A stretch of DNA of 64,000 nucleotides from Rhodococcus rhodnii (lineage in GTDB: Bacteria > Actinomycetota > Actinomycetes > Mycobacteriales > Pseudonocardiaceae), in NCBI GenBank assembly GCA_000720375.1, contig JOAA01000001.1, positions 372,001-436,000 on the forward strand. The letters are read 5' to 3'. The notes under the pieces are model-generated. The model worked only from the letters and a program-made list of their open reading frames with translations. It searched no databases and had not been told where the DNA came from. Below are positions 1-8,477 of the stretch, one piece after another; position 1 is the first letter of the stretch; every line of letters starts with the position of its first letter. Made by a program: the position numbers and the translations under genes.

Positions 1-1019
1 ATCCGGTCCAGGTTCGCCCGGATGTCCGGGTCTGTGCTCACCCTGGTCACGGCGGCACGCAGGTCGTTGCCGCGCCTGTCGCCCAGCCCCAGCTCGACTA
101 CCCGGTCCGCGTTGGCTTTCTGCTCGGGTGTCAGCGGCATCGTGACCATCGGGACTCCGTGGCTCAACGCCTCCATAACCGAGTTCATCCCCGCGTGCGT
201 GACGAACACGCTGGCCTGCTTGAGCACCGCCACCTGCGGGAACCTCGGCCGGATCTCGAAATTCGACGGCACAGCGCCAAGATCCACGTCGCCGACGGTC
301 ATCGCCACCTGCCACTCGGTGTCTCCGAACATCTCCATGCACCTCCGATAGAAGTCCCTATCGGTGAACACCGAACCGAGCGAGATGTACAGCAACGGTT
401 TGCCGCGCGGCGTCCACTCTTCCTGGCCACGGTCGCCAAGAAGCGGCCCGATGAAACGGAACCGGTCGTCGAACGTGTCGCCGGCCGGTTGGAAGTCCCG
501 GGGCAGGAAAACGAGGTTCAGCCGCTGTGGAACCTCCCATGTGCCCGCGAAGTCAAGGTGCACGCCGTGCTCCGCCGAGAACCGGGCGCACTCGGCTTCG
601 ATTTCCGTGGGGTCCAGGCCGGTGATCATCGTCTGGTGCAACGGAAAGGCGTCGTTGGCGGCGAAGTTCGGAATCGTCCGCACGGCCGGAATGCCGAGTT
701 TCTCCGCGACCAGCCGGGCAGGCCAGTTGGTCGTGTCGTAGATGATCGCGTCCGGCCGCTGCTTCGTGCAGTGGTCGAGCAGGACCGGATAAGTCAGGCT
801 CAGTGATGCGAAGAAATGCTTGAGCCACGACGCCAAAATGTTGTCGCCGATCGGGAAGTACGGCAGCATCTTGGGCAACGCAACGAATGTGGAACCAGCG
901 CCGACAGCCTCTTCTGTCGCGTATTCGACCTGATGCCCGCGCCGGACGAGCTCAGCGACAAGCGGCAACGTCGGAGTGATATGGCCTTGACCCGTCAGCG
1001 TGACGAACAGCAAGCGCAT
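1..1019 (-). CDS. Macrolide-type (MGT/GT1) glycosyltransferase, truncated by the window edge
   Basis: The 339 codons read here have no stop and run off position 1, so the C-terminal end is missing. The protein opens MRLLFVTLTGQGHITPTLPL, the usual start of GT-B fold UDP-sugar transferases, and near residue 275 carries the nucleotide-sugar signature HAGMNSVMEALSHGVPMVTM with the ProGlnLys-like segment TPEQKANA. This places it in the GT1 family with OleD-like macrolide glycosyltransferases, which move a sugar from UDP-sugar to a small acceptor in the cytoplasm. The acceptor cannot be read from sequence. It begins 9 bp after the last ABC transporter gene on the same strand, so co-transcription is likely. 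The ATG is the first in frame; the ribosome site before it is weak. Confidence 0.85.
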   Translation of the reverse strand, partial: MRLLFVTLTGQGHITPTLPLVAELVRRGHQVEYATEEAVGAGSTFVALPKMLPYFPIGDNILASWLKHFFASLSLTYPVLLDHCTKQRPDAIIYDTTNWPARLVAEKLGIPAVRTIPNFAANDAFPLHQTMITGLDPTEIEAECARFSAEHGVHLDFAGTWEVPQRLNLVFLPRDFQPAGDTFDDRFRFIGPLLGDRGQEEWTPRGKPLLYISLGSVFTDRDFYRRCMEMFGDTEWQVAMTVGDVDLGAVPSNFEIRPRFPQVAVLKQASVFVTHAGMNSVMEALSHGVPMVTMPLTPEQKANADRVVELGLGDRRGNDLRAAVTRVSTDPDIRANLDR

Positions 1020-1028
1020 GAACCCACA

Positions 1029-1664
1029 TTACGGATTCAGCTGCCTGACTTCATCCGCCCACCGATCAAGCAATGGCATGTCGTGTGAAATCGCGAGCAC
1101 ACCGGCTTGTGATTCCTTTTGGTAGTCACGAATCACCGCGACCAATGCCGCGGTCGTCGAGGCGTCCAGCATGGTGGTCATCTCGTCGCACACAAGATAA
1201 GCCGGGCGCAAAGCCAAAGCACGGGCCAGGCACGCGCGTTGCAACTGGCCGTCACTGACCTCGTGGGCGCGCCGATCCAACAGATCCGGTGTCAGGGCAA
1301 CGAGTTCCGCGAGCTCGTCGACCCGGTCGGGCTTGCCGTTGGCGCGAGATGGCTCGGCGATGACGTGACGTAATGTCATCCGGGGATCGACGGACAGCCG
1401 AGGTTGCTGGAACAGCACACCGATGCGGGTCCGGTATTCCCGTGGCGCGCGATACCGGAAGCCGTCCACCACCGAACCGTCGATCGTCACCGTGCCGGAG
1501 AAAGGCTTGTGCAGCAACGACAACACCCTGGCCAAGGTGGATTTGCCGCTGCCGCTCGGTCCGGCTAGGCCAATGGTCGCACCGGGCTCGACAGCCAGGG
1601 AAACGTCGGTGATCACTGGCTGGCGTGGGTGGTAGCCAGCGGTGACGGCGGTGGCGCTCAGCAT
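1029..1664 (-). CDS. Oligopeptide/nickel-type ABC transporter ATP-binding protein (second ATPase)
   Basis: A 211-residue ABC ATPase of the DppF/OppF/NikE class that would energise import by the permease pair encoded upstream. Walker A is GPSGSGKST near residue 36, the signature loop is the variant VSDGQLQRA rather than LSGGQ, Walker B is YLVCDEM, and an H-loop ISHDM follows. It is shorter than most OppF proteins (about 300 aa) because it lacks the C-terminal oligopeptide extension, which is present in the partner ATPase. Its ATG overlaps the end of the preceding ATPase gene by 7 bp, consistent with translational coupling. Confidence 0.88.
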   Translation of the reverse strand: MLSATAVTAGYHPRQPVITDVSLAVEPGATIGLAGPSGSGKSTLARVLSLLHKPFSGTVTIDGSVVDGFRYRAPREYRTRIGVLFQQPRLSVDPRMTLRHVIAEPSRANGKPDRVDELAELVALTPDLLDRRAHEVSDGQLQRACLARALALRPAYLVCDEMTTMLDASTTAALVAVIRDYQKESQAGVLAISHDMPLLDRWADEVRQLNP

Positions 1665-2590
1665 GGCTGGTGGCAGGCGACGGCGTGACCGTTCACCTGA
1701 GTCAATTGTGGACGGTCACTGCATTCATCGGTGACTCGGTCACATCGAGGCGTGAACGCGCAGCCTGGCGGCAAGTCGGTGAGCACGGGCGGCAGTCCTG
1801 GGATCGGCGTGAACGCCCGGTCGGGCAACGAGTCGACCAGGCCTCGGGTGTACGGATGGCGTGGCGCGTCGAGGACTTCCTCGGCCGGCCCGACTTCGAC
1901 GAACCGACCGGCGTACATCACCGCGATCCGGTCGGCCACTCGACGGGCCGCTGAGAGGTCGTGCGTGATGAGCAAGACCGCCCGGCCGTCGGCCACGAGC
2001 AGGCGCAGTTCGGCCACCAAGGCGTCGACCAACGCCCGGTCGAGGCCCGTGGTCGGCTCGTCAGCGATAATCAACCACGGGTCACCGGCGAGAGCCAATG
2101 CCGTGGCCACTCGTTGGGCCATGCCGCCGGACAACTGGTGCGGGTACAAGTCCAGGTCGGCGGGTTTGAGGCCGGCGCGCGCGGCAACGGAGTCCGCGGA
2201 AGGCCTTTCCGAATCTGGATGCAGGAACCGCAGCGCCTCATCCAACTGGGCGCGGGCGGTGCGTACGGGCGTGAGATGCGCGGCCGGGCTTTGCGGCACC
2301 AGCCCGATCTGCCTGCCACGGACCTGCTGGCTGAGCACTTGGTCGGACGCCGACAGCAAGTCCAGCGAGCCGAGCATCGCGGTCCCGGCTACTTCCGCGT
2401 TGCCGGGCAGGAATCCCAGCAACGCGCTGGCCAATACCGACTTGCCACAGCCGCTTTCGCCGACCAGCGCTACGCATTCGCCGGGCGAGATGGCAAACGA
2501 CACGTCGCTGACCGCGGAAACCTTGGCATCCGGCAGCGTGAACCGGACAGACAACGAGTCAACACTGAGACTTGCTGTGACACTCACCAT
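1658..2590 (-). CDS. Oligopeptide/nickel-type ABC transporter ATP-binding protein (first ATPase)
   Basis: A 310-residue DppD/OppD-type ATPase. It shows Walker A GESGCGKS, signature LSGGMAQRV, Walker B WLIIADEPTTGLD and H-loop ITHDLSAA. The C-terminal end has the oligopeptide/dipeptide-type extension with the cysteine-bearing GCAFTPRCDR motif, HPYTRGL and a late Cys-His. The reading frame stays open further upstream to about 2809, but I chose the ATG at 2590 because it overlaps the permease stop by 7 bp and gives the normal family N terminus MVSVTASLSVDSLSV. It pairs with the shorter ATPase downstream to form the heterodimeric motor. Confidence 0.9.
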   Translation of the reverse strand: MVSVTASLSVDSLSVRFTLPDAKVSAVSDVSFAISPGECVALVGESGCGKSVLASALLGFLPGNAEVAGTAMLGSLDLLSASDQVLSQQVRGRQIGLVPQSPAAHLTPVRTARAQLDEALRFLHPDSERPSADSVAARAGLKPADLDLYPHQLSGGMAQRVATALALAGDPWLIIADEPTTGLDRALVDALVAELRLLVADGRAVLLITHDLSAARRVADRIAVMYAGRFVEVGPAEEVLDAPRHPYTRGLVDSLPDRAFTPIPGLPPVLTDLPPGCAFTPRCDRVTDECSDRPQLTQVNGHAVACHQPC

Positions 2591-3468
2591 GACAGCTCCG
2601 AGCGACGCCGTGGGTTGAGCCTGTCCCGCCACACTCCGCTGAGCCCGGAGATCGCCAGTGTCGCGATCACCAGAACGAGCCCTGGCGCCAAGGACATCCA
2701 CCAGCCGCCGGTCAGCAACGACCGCTTGGCGTCGTTGATCATGTTGCCGATGCTGGCCATGTGCGGCGGCATTCCCAGGCCAAGAAACGACAACGCGGTC
2801 TCGTGCCACACCGCGTGCGGGATCATCAAGGTCGTGGCCAGCAGGACCTGCGGGGCCACGTTGGGCAGCAGATGCCTGCCCATCACGCGCATCCGGGACG
2901 ACCCGCCGACGATCGCGGCGTCAATAAAAGGCCTGCCACGCAACGAAAGGATCTCCGAGCGCACGATTCGCGCGGACGACAGCCAATGTGTCAGGCCGAT
3001 CGAGATGATCACTGAGGTCAGGCTCGGGCCAAGCACGGCAACGATCACCACGCCCAGCAAGAGATGCGGCACCGACGCGACCGTGTCGACCAACCGCATG
3101 AGCAACCGATCCACCCAGCCGCCCGCGGCTCCGGCGAGCGCACCGATCAGCGTTCCCAGGACCGTCGAGACCAAAGCGGCCACGATCCCGACCATCAGCG
3201 AGACGCGCAAGCCGTAGATCACCCGCAGCAGTACGTCCCGGCCCATCTCGTCGGTGCCGAACGGGTGCGCGAGACTCGGCGGCTGGTTGGCGATGGCGAG
3301 GTCGACGAACTGCTGGTTGAGGTTGACCACCAGCGGAACGACGATCACCGTCACGGCCAGCACACCAAGGATGATCGCTGACGTCATCAGCCGTACCCGT
3401 GGTGATTTGGGCGCCGCGGCCACCGCGATACGTGATCGCGTGGCCCGTCGCCATGACGTGTCAACCAT
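2584..3468 (-). CDS. ABC transporter permease, DppC/OppC type
   Basis: A 294-residue inner-membrane permease with an N-terminal membrane segment (around residues 30-50), a large periplasmic-side loop containing HPFGTDEMGRDVLLRVIYG, and further hydrophobic segments. The stretch GRPFIDAAIVGGSSRMRVMG followed by HLLPNV is the EAA-loop region that docks onto the ATPases. GTDEMGRDV is typical of DppC/NikC proteins. The ATG at 3468 overlaps the upstream permease stop by 8 bp, and its own stop overlaps the next ATPase gene. Confidence 0.9.
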   Translation of the reverse strand: MVDTSWRRATRSRIAVAAAPKSPRVRLMTSAIILGVLAVTVIVVPLVVNLNQQFVDLAIANQPPSLAHPFGTDEMGRDVLLRVIYGLRVSLMVGIVAALVSTVLGTLIGALAGAAGGWVDRLLMRLVDTVASVPHLLLGVVIVAVLGPSLTSVIISIGLTHWLSSARIVRSEILSLRGRPFIDAAIVGGSSRMRVMGRHLLPNVAPQVLLATTLMIPHAVWHETALSFLGLGMPPHMASIGNMINDAKRSLLTGGWWMSLAPGLVLVIATLAISGLSGVWRDRLNPRRRSELSW

Positions 3469-4435
3469 CGAACCCCACCCTCGGGTCGGCCAACGCGTAG
3501 AGCACGTCAGCGATCAGGTTGCCCAGCAACACGGCCGCGGTGGCCAGCAGTGTCAACGCGCCGAGCAATGCGAAGTCGACGTTCAACGCGGCGTCCACAG
3601 TGGCCTTCGCGATCCCCGGCCACGAGAACACCGTCTCCACCAACAGAGCGCCACTGATCAACTCCGGCAACCGGGAACCGAGCAAAGTGAGGAACGGCAA
3701 CAGCGACGTCCGCAACGCGTGCCCGAGAACCACAGTCCGGTCAGGCAATCCTCGTGCCCGCGCACCGATCACGTAGTCCTGGGTCAGCGATTCCATCAGG
3801 TTCTGCCGGATGAACAAGGCGAACCACGGCGCCTGCGAGATGGCCAGCACCGCGGCGGGGAGGACGAGATGCCGGACGAGCTGGCCGAAATCAAGCGCTT
3901 GGTCGCCATCGGTGAGCCCGCCGCCCGGTAACCACTGCAGTTGTTGAGCGAAGATGAACAGGGCGCCGAGACCGAGCCAGAACACCGGCGCGGCCTCCAG
4001 GACGTACGAGCCGGACGTGATCGCCCGGTCCAGCCAGCCGCCCTGCCGCCACGCGGCCAGCGTGCCCAACACCAGCCCGAGCACCAGGGCCATGCCGAAC
4101 CCGACCGCCAGCAGCAGCGTCGACCAGCCAAGGCGATCGCCGACCACCTGTGAAACGGGCTGCTGCAAGGACAACGAGTCACCGAAGTCGCCCGTGACCG
4201 CGTGTCCGAGCCATGCCGTGTACTGCTCCAGCACCGGTTTGTCGACGCCCCAGTTCTCCCGGATCTGCGCGACCCGCTCGGGGTCCGCGCCGATGATCCG
4301 TACCCCGAAGTATCGTTCGACCGGATCGAACGGAGACGCCTTGGCCAGCAGGAACAGCCCGAAGCTGACGATCAGCAGAACCGGGACGGCGAACGCCAGC
4401 CGGCGCAGGACCAGCTTGCCGATACCGGCTTTCAT
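3461..4435 (-). CDS. ABC transporter permease, DppB/OppB type
   Basis: A 324-residue permease with an N-terminal anchor (KLVLRRLAFAVPVLLIVSFG) and a total of about six membrane segments. The EAA-type loop reads YVIGARARGLPDRTVVLGHA followed by LRTSLLPFL. The family is the binding-protein-dependent transport permease DppB/NikB. The frame extends to 4462, but the ATG at 4435 forms an ATGA overlap with the stop of the binding-protein gene and gives a start (MKAGIGKLVLRR) like that of relatives, so I prefer it. Confidence 0.9.
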   Translation of the reverse strand: MKAGIGKLVLRRLAFAVPVLLIVSFGLFLLAKASPFDPVERYFGVRIIGADPERVAQIRENWGVDKPVLEQYTAWLGHAVTGDFGDSLSLQQPVSQVVGDRLGWSTLLLAVGFGMALVLGLVLGTLAAWRQGGWLDRAITSGSYVLEAAPVFWLGLGALFIFAQQLQWLPGGGLTDGDQALDFGQLVRHLVLPAAVLAISQAPWFALFIRQNLMESLTQDYVIGARARGLPDRTVVLGHALRTSLLPFLTLLGSRLPELISGALLVETVFSWPGIAKATVDAALNVDFALLGALTLLATAAVLLGNLIADVLYALADPRVGFDG

Positions 4436-6003
4436 TTCGGTGACCAGTGTTCGAGGTTCCACCAGACCGCGTGAACCATGCCGTGGTCATGCGGCTCAAC
4501 CTGTTCCTCGAGCCCGTTCCACTTGTCCCGCATGACATACGTGTGGTCGAGGAACACCAGAAACGCCCAACCGGGATCCGCGACGAAGGCCTTCTGGAAG
4601 TCCTTGTACGCCTGCTTGCGGGCGGCGCGGTCGAGGTTCTTGCGAGCCTCGTCCAGTGCGGTGTCGACCTGAGAGTTCTTGTACAGGGTCATGTTGACGT
4701 AACCCGGCTGTCCACTGTAGCGCGAATGCAGCAAGGTATAGGCCGCGGTGTCCGGGTCGTACGGATCGCCGCCGCCCCACACGGCCGCGGTTTCCTTCTG
4801 CCGCTGAAGCATCAGCTCGAACGTGGTCGCCTCGACCGGTGCGTCGATGCCCAGCTTGGCAAGATCACTGCCGACGGCGAGGGCGAGGTCCTTGCGCAGC
4901 GAATCCTCGGCAGGGTAAAGGATCGGCAGTCGCGCGGGCTGGCCGTCTTTGGCGCGCTTGCCGTCCGGCCCCTTGTGCCACCCGGCCTGGTCGAGCAGGG
5001 CACCGGCTTTTTGCGTGTCGAAGTCGAACTTGGCTGCCGGGTCGTACCATTCGGCGAGATATGGCGAGATCGGTGTGGCGGCGGGCTTTCCGGCGCCAGC
5101 GAGGACTGTGTCGATCATTGCTTGCCGGTTGATGCCGGTGTTGATCGCGACGCGGACGTTCGGGTCCTTCGTGAACGGCAGTTCCGATGGGATTCCCAGT
5201 CCCCGGTAGTCCGCGGAGGGGTTCTGCACGATTCGGTAGCCGTTCTTGCCTTGGTAGGTCTGCGCCAACCGCGGTGGCAGGACGGTCGCGTCGAACTCAC
5301 CGGATGCCATTCTCGTGGCTCGCGCGTTGTCGTCGGTGATGTAGACGAAGGTGACGGTCTTGATCGCGGGTTTGGTGTTCCAGTGGGTTTCGTTGGCCTT
5401 GAGCACCATCCGGTCGCCCTTGCGCCACTGGTTCACTGTGTACGGCCCGGTCCCGATCGGCGCGGTGTTGAACGGCGCGGCATTGATGTCGACGCCGTCG
5501 AAAGCCTTACGCGGCACAATGCCCAGGGTGAGCGTCTGGTCGAACGGGGCGTAGGGGTATTTCAGCTTGAAGACGACCGTGCTGTCGTCCGGCGCTTGGA
5601 CTTCGGTGAGTGCGTCGTAGCGGGACGCGATGGTCGAGTTGACCTTGGGGTCTAGAACTGATTTGAAGGTGAACACCACGTCTTGCGCGGACAGTGGGGT
5701 GCCGTCGGAGAACTTGACGCCTTGGCGGAGTTTCGCCGTCCAGGTCAAGCCGTCCGCGGAGGCCTCCGGCAGCTTCTCGGCCAGGCCGGGCTTCAGGTTG
5801 AGCTTCGCGTCCCGGTCCACCAGACCGTCGAAGATTTTGGAGGCGCCGTCGGGCGCGTAACCCAGGATCGGGTTGAGGTTGTCCGGTTCTTGACCGGCGC
5901 CGATCACCATGGACGACGAGCCGGTGGCAGGCCCCTCCTGCGGGACCGAACACCCCGCCACCACAAGCGCACCAAGCAGGACAAACCCGACGACCGTTCG
6001 CAT
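4432..6003 (-). CDS. Extracellular solute-binding lipoprotein, family 5 (peptide/nickel type)
   Basis: A 523-residue substrate-binding protein that captures the ligand outside the membrane and hands it to the two permeases. It has a lipoprotein signal peptide (MRTVVGFVLLGALVVAGC, lipobox VAGC at about residue 18) and SBP family 5 features: DNLNPILGYAPDG near the mature start, LRQGVKFSDGTPLSAQDVVF, and FNTAPIGTGPYTVNQW. It heads the five-gene transporter operon. Ligand identity cannot be read from sequence; a peptide, an opine-like compound or a metal chelate are all possible. No regulator is adjacent. Confidence 0.92.
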   Translation of the reverse strand: MRTVVGFVLLGALVVAGCSVPQEGPATGSSSMVIGAGQEPDNLNPILGYAPDGASKIFDGLVDRDAKLNLKPGLAEKLPEASADGLTWTAKLRQGVKFSDGTPLSAQDVVFTFKSVLDPKVNSTIASRYDALTEVQAPDDSTVVFKLKYPYAPFDQTLTLGIVPRKAFDGVDINAAPFNTAPIGTGPYTVNQWRKGDRMVLKANETHWNTKPAIKTVTFVYITDDNARATRMASGEFDATVLPPRLAQTYQGKNGYRIVQNPSADYRGLGIPSELPFTKDPNVRVAINTGINRQAMIDTVLAGAGKPAATPISPYLAEWYDPAAKFDFDTQKAGALLDQAGWHKGPDGKRAKDGQPARLPILYPAEDSLRKDLALAVGSDLAKLGIDAPVEATTFELMLQRQKETAAVWGGGDPYDPDTAAYTLLHSRYSGQPGYVNMTLYKNSQVDTALDEARKNLDRAARKQAYKDFQKAFVADPGWAFLVFLDHTYVMRDKWNGLEEQVEPHDHGMVHAVWWNLEHWSPK

Positions 6004-6248
6004 ACGGCCATCTCATACTAGTAGCCAGAGTTTTGCAATAAGCGGTATGTCACGGGGATGAATGGTGGGGCGGGGTGTGGTGGCGCTCTTGGTTCAGCGG
6101 GTGCGATGTCGGCGTGCTCTGGTTGGGGTGCTCTCTGGCTGGGTCGGCGCGGTCTGGGCCTACTTCGGCGCGCTGGTGGGTCACCGCGGCGCGCTCGCCG
6201 GGCCAGCTCTGTGCCCACGCAACTTCGTGGCGCACCGTCGCCTCCGCT

Positions 6249-6279
6249 AGGCGCGCCTCACTGCTGCGGAGGCGCGCCT
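6249..6279 (-). terminator. 11-bp GC-rich stem-loop between the PRC gene and the binding-protein gene
   Basis: Arms 6249-6259 and 6269-6279 are perfectly complementary (AGGCGCGCCTC and its reverse complement) with a 9-nt loop. It lies just after the stop of the minus-strand PRC-barrel gene (6303) and before the transporter operon (start 6003), so it is best read as a terminator of the upstream unit. There is no strong U-tract. The rest of 6004-6302 shows no convincing gene; the short open frames in it have no ribosome site or domain. Confidence 0.6.
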
Positions 6280-6302
6280 TTCACCTGAACGGCGCCATTC
6301 CG

Positions 6303-6998
6303 TCATCGGCGCGTGTCGCGGCGGTTGGCGTCGTTGTCCACGTCGATGCATTCCTTCCGAACCTTCTCGCGGATCTTTTGCTGCTCGGTCACTTCCTCGG
6401 CTCGCACCCGGACCTGTTCCACCGGCACCGCTTCCTTCGCCACCACCGGCTTCTCCTCGTGCAGAATGACTTCCTGCTCCTCCTCGCCGATCTTCGCCTT
6501 GCCCGCGCGACGAGGATCGACTGGTTCGCGCTCGATCCTGACCTCTTCATGCGAGACCGGCACGGTGACCTGCTGTTCCTCGGTCACCACGTGCTTGCGT
6601 AGGCGCACCCTGCCCGATTCGACTCGCTGGGTGCCGACGTTCAACTGCTCTTCCGAGCGGGTCATTACTTGGTCGCCGCGGCGGTCGCCGGTGCGTTGCG
6701 TGGGCATGCCGTAGTACTCGTACAGCCCCATGCTTTCTTTCGCCGACAGCCTTCCGTCTGCTTCTATTCGGGGGGCGTCCTTGATTTTGTCCTTGCCCCA
6801 GTTGACGTGCAGACCGTCGTTTCCTGATGTCGCGCCCGCGAGTGGGACGAAGCTTTCCTTGTGCCCGAACAGGCCAGTGTGGACCGTGACCCACTCCGGC
6901 TGTTGCGACTCTTCGCTCAGGTACACCGTTCCTACCCGGCCGACGCGCTCCCCGCGGGTGTCGTACACCTCGCTGCCAACGAGTTCCTGCGGTCCCAT
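6303..6998 (-). CDS. PRC-barrel and DUF2382 (YsnF/AvaK) domain protein
   Basis: A 231-residue soluble protein. Residues about 1-85 form a PRC-barrel (LVGSEVYDTRGERVGRVGTV, then FVPLAGA). Residues about 125-225 match the DUF2382/YsnF domain: MTRSEEQLNVGTQRVESGRV, RLRKHVVTEEQQVTVPVSHE, and a charged repetitive Glu/Val tail. Actinobacterial members are generally associated with osmotic or general stress; their biochemical role is unknown. The ATG at 6998 was chosen over an upstream in-frame codon at 7085 because GGAAGGTGA lies just before it and the PRC motif starts immediately after. Confidence 0.85.
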   Translation of the reverse strand: MGPQELVGSEVYDTRGERVGRVGTVYLSEESQQPEWVTVHTGLFGHKESFVPLAGATSGNDGLHVNWGKDKIKDAPRIEADGRLSAKESMGLYEYYGMPTQRTGDRRGDQVMTRSEEQLNVGTQRVESGRVRLRKHVVTEEQQVTVPVSHEEVRIEREPVDPRRAGKAKIGEEEQEVILHEEKPVVAKEAVPVEQVRVRAEEVTEQQKIREKVRKECIDVDNDANRRDTRR

Positions 6999-7152
6999 GC
7001 CTTCACCTTCCGTGTCTATAAAGGACGACAACGTTCGGGAGTCCACGGTCCACTGAGTACGCGACCACTGCAAACCGGGCAGCACGAGACGCCAGGAAGA
7101 ATCCTGGTATCGGCCACCGTACGCAAGAACAAGACCGTCAAGGCGAGTGGTT

Positions 7153-7176
7153 TACCCAAAACGAAAGCGGGTAACG
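7153..7176 (-). promoter_or_regulatory. Possible stress sigma factor (SigB/SigF-like) promoter
   Basis: Read on the minus strand, GTTA (7176-7173) and GGGTAA (7158-7153) are 14 nt apart, close to the GTTT-N14/16-GGGTAT consensus of actinobacterial SigB/SigF-type promoters. It points at the PRC/DUF2382 gene, a plausible stress gene, with a leader of about 145 nt. The site is nearly symmetrical, so it also reads GTTT-N15-GGGTAA on the plus strand, where no gene follows. Pattern match only. Confidence 0.4.
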
Positions 7177-7245
7177 AAAGGCACCTCCGCGTGTACTTGC
7201 GAGCCCTGTGGGTGACAAGTGACTCGGACGCGGGTTTCTAACGGA

Positions 7246-7779
7246 CTACCAGCCCCAGCGCGATGCGGCGACCGATGTCAGAAAGCTGTACGCGGGCAAA
7301 GGTGCCACGAAGTCCGCAGCGTGGCCAGCCACAGCCGTTCGGGCGGCCTCCACATCGGCCAACGGCAGCAGGAAGGCCCGGCGCGCTGTTCCCGGTAAGG
7401 ACACCGATTCCTTGGCCATGGCCGCGATCGGCGCCAGCGCGTCTTCGCCCCACTGCGGCGAACGCAGGTACACGTGGGCCTCGACCAAACCGTCAAGCCG
7501 GTCGAGGTGCCCACGCAACGTCTGAGCCGATGGTTTCAGTACCTCGACTGGGATCGCGGCTTCGTCGTCCGCGAAAGTCCCGAACCGCAACGGCACCACT
7601 GGGCCGTTGGTCACCATCCCGCAGAGCATCTGCAGGTGTGCCATCGCGTCGTCCACGCCCAGCGACCGACCATCCGGGACCTCGCTGACCACGACGGCCA
7701 AGTCCTCCCACGCGATCAGGCGGACGCCAGTCGGGACGGGATGCTCGGCGCGGACGACACCATGCAGGCGTAGCCTCAT
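7246..7779 (-). CDS. gvpL: Gas vesicle protein GvpL/GvpF family
   Basis: A 177-residue GvpL/F-family protein, shorter than the usual 230-290 residues. Family features are the N-terminal [12 protein letters not shown], then [15 protein letters not shown] in the middle and the C-terminal [11 protein letters not shown], which corresponds to the GPWPPYSF end motif of GvpF/L. These minor proteins are thought to be needed at vesicle nucleation. Its ATG overlaps the gvpA stop by 4 bp, and it is the last gene of the operon. Confidence 0.85.
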   Translation of the reverse strand: MRLRLHGVVRAEHPVPTGVRLIAWEDLAVVVSEVPDGRSLGVDDAMAHLQMLCGMVTNGPVVPLRFGTFADDEAAIPVEVLKPSAQTLRGHLDRLDGLVEAHVYLRSPQWGEDALAPIAAMAKESVSLPGTARRAFLLPLADVEAARTAVAGHAADFVAPLPAYSFLTSVAASRWGW

Positions 7780-8117
7780 CGCTCCTCTTCGCTCACACGT
7801 TCCGTGTGGACCTGCGGCGGCACCGGGGGCTGTACTGCCACGGGGATCGCGGGCAGCAGGCCGAACGTTCCGGCGATGCCCTGCGTACCGGGCGGCGGGA
7901 CGGTGCCGCTGCGACGGACCATCTCCACGCGGTGTGTGGCTTCCAGGTATCGGATGTACGTGTCCACGCTGGCGATCACGATCTTGGCTTCGATGGTCAG
8001 GATCTCGATCCCGATCACCGACACCCTGATCGTCGCGTCGATCACGAGTCCCTTGTCCAACAGAATGTTCAACGCCTCGGCAAGGCCGCCGGGGGCGGGA
8101 ACGACTGGCGCGCTCAT
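7776..8117 (-). CDS. gvpA: Gas vesicle structural protein GvpA/GvpJ
   Basis: A 113-residue protein whose residues 10-70 form the hydrophobic gas vesicle core: [20 protein letters not shown] followed by [20 protein letters not shown] and [10 protein letters not shown]. Among the three GvpA-superfamily genes in this cluster it is the closest to the main rib-forming GvpA. The C-terminal 40 residues are Pro-rich and not typical of the shortest GvpA proteins, so a GvpJ assignment is also possible. It overlaps gvpK and gvpL by 4 bp each. Confidence 0.87.
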   Translation of the reverse strand: MSAPVVPAPGGLAEALNILLDKGLVIDATIRVSVIGIEILTIEAKIVIASVDTYIRYLEATHRVEMVRRSGTVPPPGTQGIAGTFGLLPAIPVAVQPPVPPQVHTERVSEEER

Positions 8118-8341
8118 GTCACGGTCCCTTCCACGCCGAGCGCCACCCGCAACTCGGCGAACTGTGCTCGCAATGCGATCAGTGCCTGGCCCAACCGTTC
8201 GACTTCGTCATCGGTCAGCGAGCCGGCCGCCACCCGGCGCAACGCCTGCCGTTCCAGCAACTCGGCGAGGACCTCGAGCACGGCCACCACCAGCCGGCCG
8301 AGTCCTTGCCCGGCGTCGGCGGGAATCCGGGCGTCACTCAT
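8114..8341 (-). CDS. gvpK: Gas vesicle protein GvpK
   Basis: A 75-residue Gvp[21 protein letters not shown], then [20 protein letters not shown], ending in a helical segment. GvpK is a conserved minor protein required for gas vesicle formation in several hosts. It is at the short end for the family (about 80-110 aa). The start overlaps the preceding gvpS-like gene by 8 bp and the end overlaps gvpA by 4 bp, so it is clearly part of the same transcript. Confidence 0.88.
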   Translation of the reverse strand: MSDARIPADAGQGLGRLVVAVLEVLAELLERQALRRVAAGSLTDDEVERLGQALIALRAQFAELRVALGVEGTVT

Positions 8342-8477
8342 CGATCCCCACCAACAACGCTCTCACATCGAGCCGGATCAGGTCGATGCCGGCCAGCGAG
8401 ATGATCACGTCGCCCCTGATCACCGCGCCGCAGTGGACGATCCGGTCGAGCAGGTCGGCCAAGGTCGGTTCACTCAT
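8334..8477 (-). CDS. gvpS: Small GvpS/GvpA-superfamily gas vesicle protein
   Basis: A 47-residue protein, MSEPTLADLLDRIVHCGAVI followed by RGDVIISLAGIDLIRLDVRA. It is essentially only the GvpA-fold core and is much shorter than usual GvpS/GvpM proteins. The frame is open further upstream to 8522, but the ATG at 8477 makes an ATGA overlap with the gvpF stop and begins exactly at the conserved core, so I use it. It probably acts as a minor shell protein. Confidence 0.8.
   Translation of the reverse strand: MSEPTLADLLDRIVHCGAVIRGDVIISLAGIDLIRLDVRALLVGIDE

Noticed and set aside
6018..6288. Several 60-75 codon frames between the binding-protein and PRC genes
   Set aside because: No ribosome sites, overlapping in all frames, and they cross the stem-loop at 6249-6279.
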